64,000 nucleotides of DNA, taken from assembly GCA_034336665.1 (NCBI GenBank), contig CM067576.1, forward strand, positions 11,027,385-11,091,384, written 5' to 3'. The notes below the pieces were generated by a model. The model worked only from the letters and a program-made list of their open reading frames with translations, was not told the origin of the DNA and did not search any database. This document shows positions 62,756-64,000 of this stretch, piece after piece (the stretch's first letter is position 1; every line of letters begins with the position of its first letter). This stretch comes from Luscinia megarhynchos (lineage: Eukaryota > Chordata > Aves > Passeriformes > Turdidae). Made by a program: the position numbers and the translations under genes.

Positions 62756-64000
62756 TGCCCCTCCTCAACTGTGTCCATCAGTGGATCCTGTGCAGGATGT
62801 GACCCACAATTCCTTCTAGACCCTTCTTTGTCCCTTCTCTGCCCATGGGCATGATTGCCCTGACTCCCTTGCTTCTTTTTTTTATTTCTTTTTTTTCCCC
62901 TGATTTCATCTCCCAAATCCCTGAAGTTGGTCTGAATCCAGCACCTGTCCTGTGATATTCTGGTAGTTTCTTCTGTGCTGGCATCATCCATGTGGTGAAT
63001 CAACCTGCCTCCTTGTCTGTTATCTGGCAGTGAGGAGAAAGGCTAGTTAGGGTTGACCCAAACTTCATCCTGTGAGCTCTCACTTTAATCTTCCATCAGA
63101 CAGCAAGCCATTTATGTCTGCTCTTTGAATGTCTCTTTTCCAGGTGTCTTCCCATCATATGGACATTGAAGCTCCCTTAAATACCTTAGGAGACTGTCAC
63201 CAACTAAATGTCACAAGTCCTACTAACATCAAAAAGTGATAAACATGTTTTTTTCTTCATCTGCAAAGTTCTTTTGCCTGGCTATCAAGAGAACTGGGTT
63301 GTCTGAAGGAGTTGTGTTTATTCCTGCACCCTTCCTTGCTTGCATCTCATGCTTATGGTAATGAAAGCTAATCTAATGGGTCTGTATATGCCCAGATTTT
63401 ATTTTCTTCAATTTTCTTTTGTTTTCCACTTTATTTGCCCTCTCTGTGACCTTCTAAGCCTACATGGTTTTCTCTGGAGCCCAAACCCCAGCAACCTGCA
63501 TCAGTGCCTTGAGGCAGGCTTGGAATGCACACCTCATTGGAAACCCTTCCCACAGAAGAGTAGTCCTTGCTCTGCTCTTGCTGTGGCTGAGGTTAAATCT
63601 CATCATCTTGTAGACACTAATAAATAACAGTGGTCTTTGTGATACTCTTCGTGTATCCAAGACAGCTGATCTGAGCTTTCCAGCTCTGAGAAGTGGGCAT
63701 GTCATGTCTCTCTCTCAATGGATGGACTAAGAACAATTTTCCACCCTCACTGTTCCTCCAGAGCTCCGTGTCTTACCCCTTCAGTTTTGTCCTTTTGTGC
63801 TGGTGAGATTGCTTTTAGCTCTTGGTGGTTGTAATCCAGCCTGGTGTTGATTCCTCCTTCTGCATTCACAAGGATCTCGTGGTTCAGATTATTGCTCCCT
63901 TCCTTTTCCTCCCGCCTTGCCCTGGCAGCCAGAGAGCTTCTTCAAGGCCCTGCTCTTCACCAAACTGGTGGATCTGTTGCTGCTCTTTTGTTCCTGTAGT

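Larger units (their letters stand above)
29119..64000 (+). other. NRG2: NRG2 intron 1 (continues past the window edge)
   Basis: No exon encoding the NRG2 Ig-like domain, EGF-like domain or transmembrane segment was recognised in any plus-strand frame, so everything from the exon 1 donor to the window end is assigned to the first intron, which is also very long in mammals. The gaps between the repeats listed separately (29800-38990, 39386-41555, 41913-47699, 48099-51479, 51641-56470, 59870-61889, 62756-64000) hold no supported gene or RNA. A GC-rich patch at 34490-34930 and an AT-rich repeat-free segment at about 43080-43200 are the only compositional outliers. Confidence 0.8.

Noticed and set aside
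29119..64000. NRG2 Ig-domain, EGF-domain or alternative first exons in intron 1
   Set aside because: No plus-strand frame contains the expected Ig-like, EGF-like or basic alternative N-terminal segments.

Overview
The window looks like nuclear DNA from a bird, most likely a songbird. Single exons are separated by long non-coding stretches. The CpG-island promoters are extremely GC-rich. The recognisable interspersed repeats are CR1 LINE tails and avian-type retroviral LTRs, and there are no Alu, B1 or L1-like elements. The songbird assignment rests on my recollection of LTR families and was not checked against a database.

Two protein-coding loci can be supported. PURA (Pur-alpha, a single-stranded nucleic-acid binding protein) is on the minus strand, with its coding exon at 9711-10662. 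A long AT-rich stretch at about 4915-9710 is probably its 3'UTR. NRG2 (neuregulin-2) is on the plus strand, with its first coding exon at 28695-29118 ending in a GT donor. The two genes are head to head with about 18 kb between start codons. The mammalian PURA-NRG2 pair has the same arrangement, which supports orthology for both.

Layout: 1-4914 is non-coding flank beyond the PURA 3' end. 4915-9710 is the presumed PURA 3'UTR, which holds a long GAA.TTC tract and unexpected GC-rich islands. 9530-11560 is the PURA CpG island, with coding exon, CGG repeats, a TCTCGCGAGA promoter palindrome and a 44-bp minisatellite. 11560-28100 is the intergenic spacer, with one deleted LTR and two CR1 pieces. 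28100-29800 is the NRG2 CpG island with exon 1. 29119-64000 is NRG2 intron 1, with two or three LTR remnants, four CR1 fragments, a G-quadruplex motif and a 22-copy 56-bp minisatellite. No exon encoding the NRG2 Ig-like or EGF-like domain was found, so the rest of the gene lies beyond the right edge.

The two most unusual signals are these. The 56-bp minisatellite at 56.9-58.2 kb leaves all three forward frames open for more than 500 codons and contains a tandemly duplicated five-unit block. The PURA reading frame breaks between its initiator methionine and its first PUR repeat, inside a GC-rich glycine tract, which most likely reflects a one-base assembly or sequencing error. I see no previously undescribed protein system. 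What is new here is repeat architecture around two neural genes.
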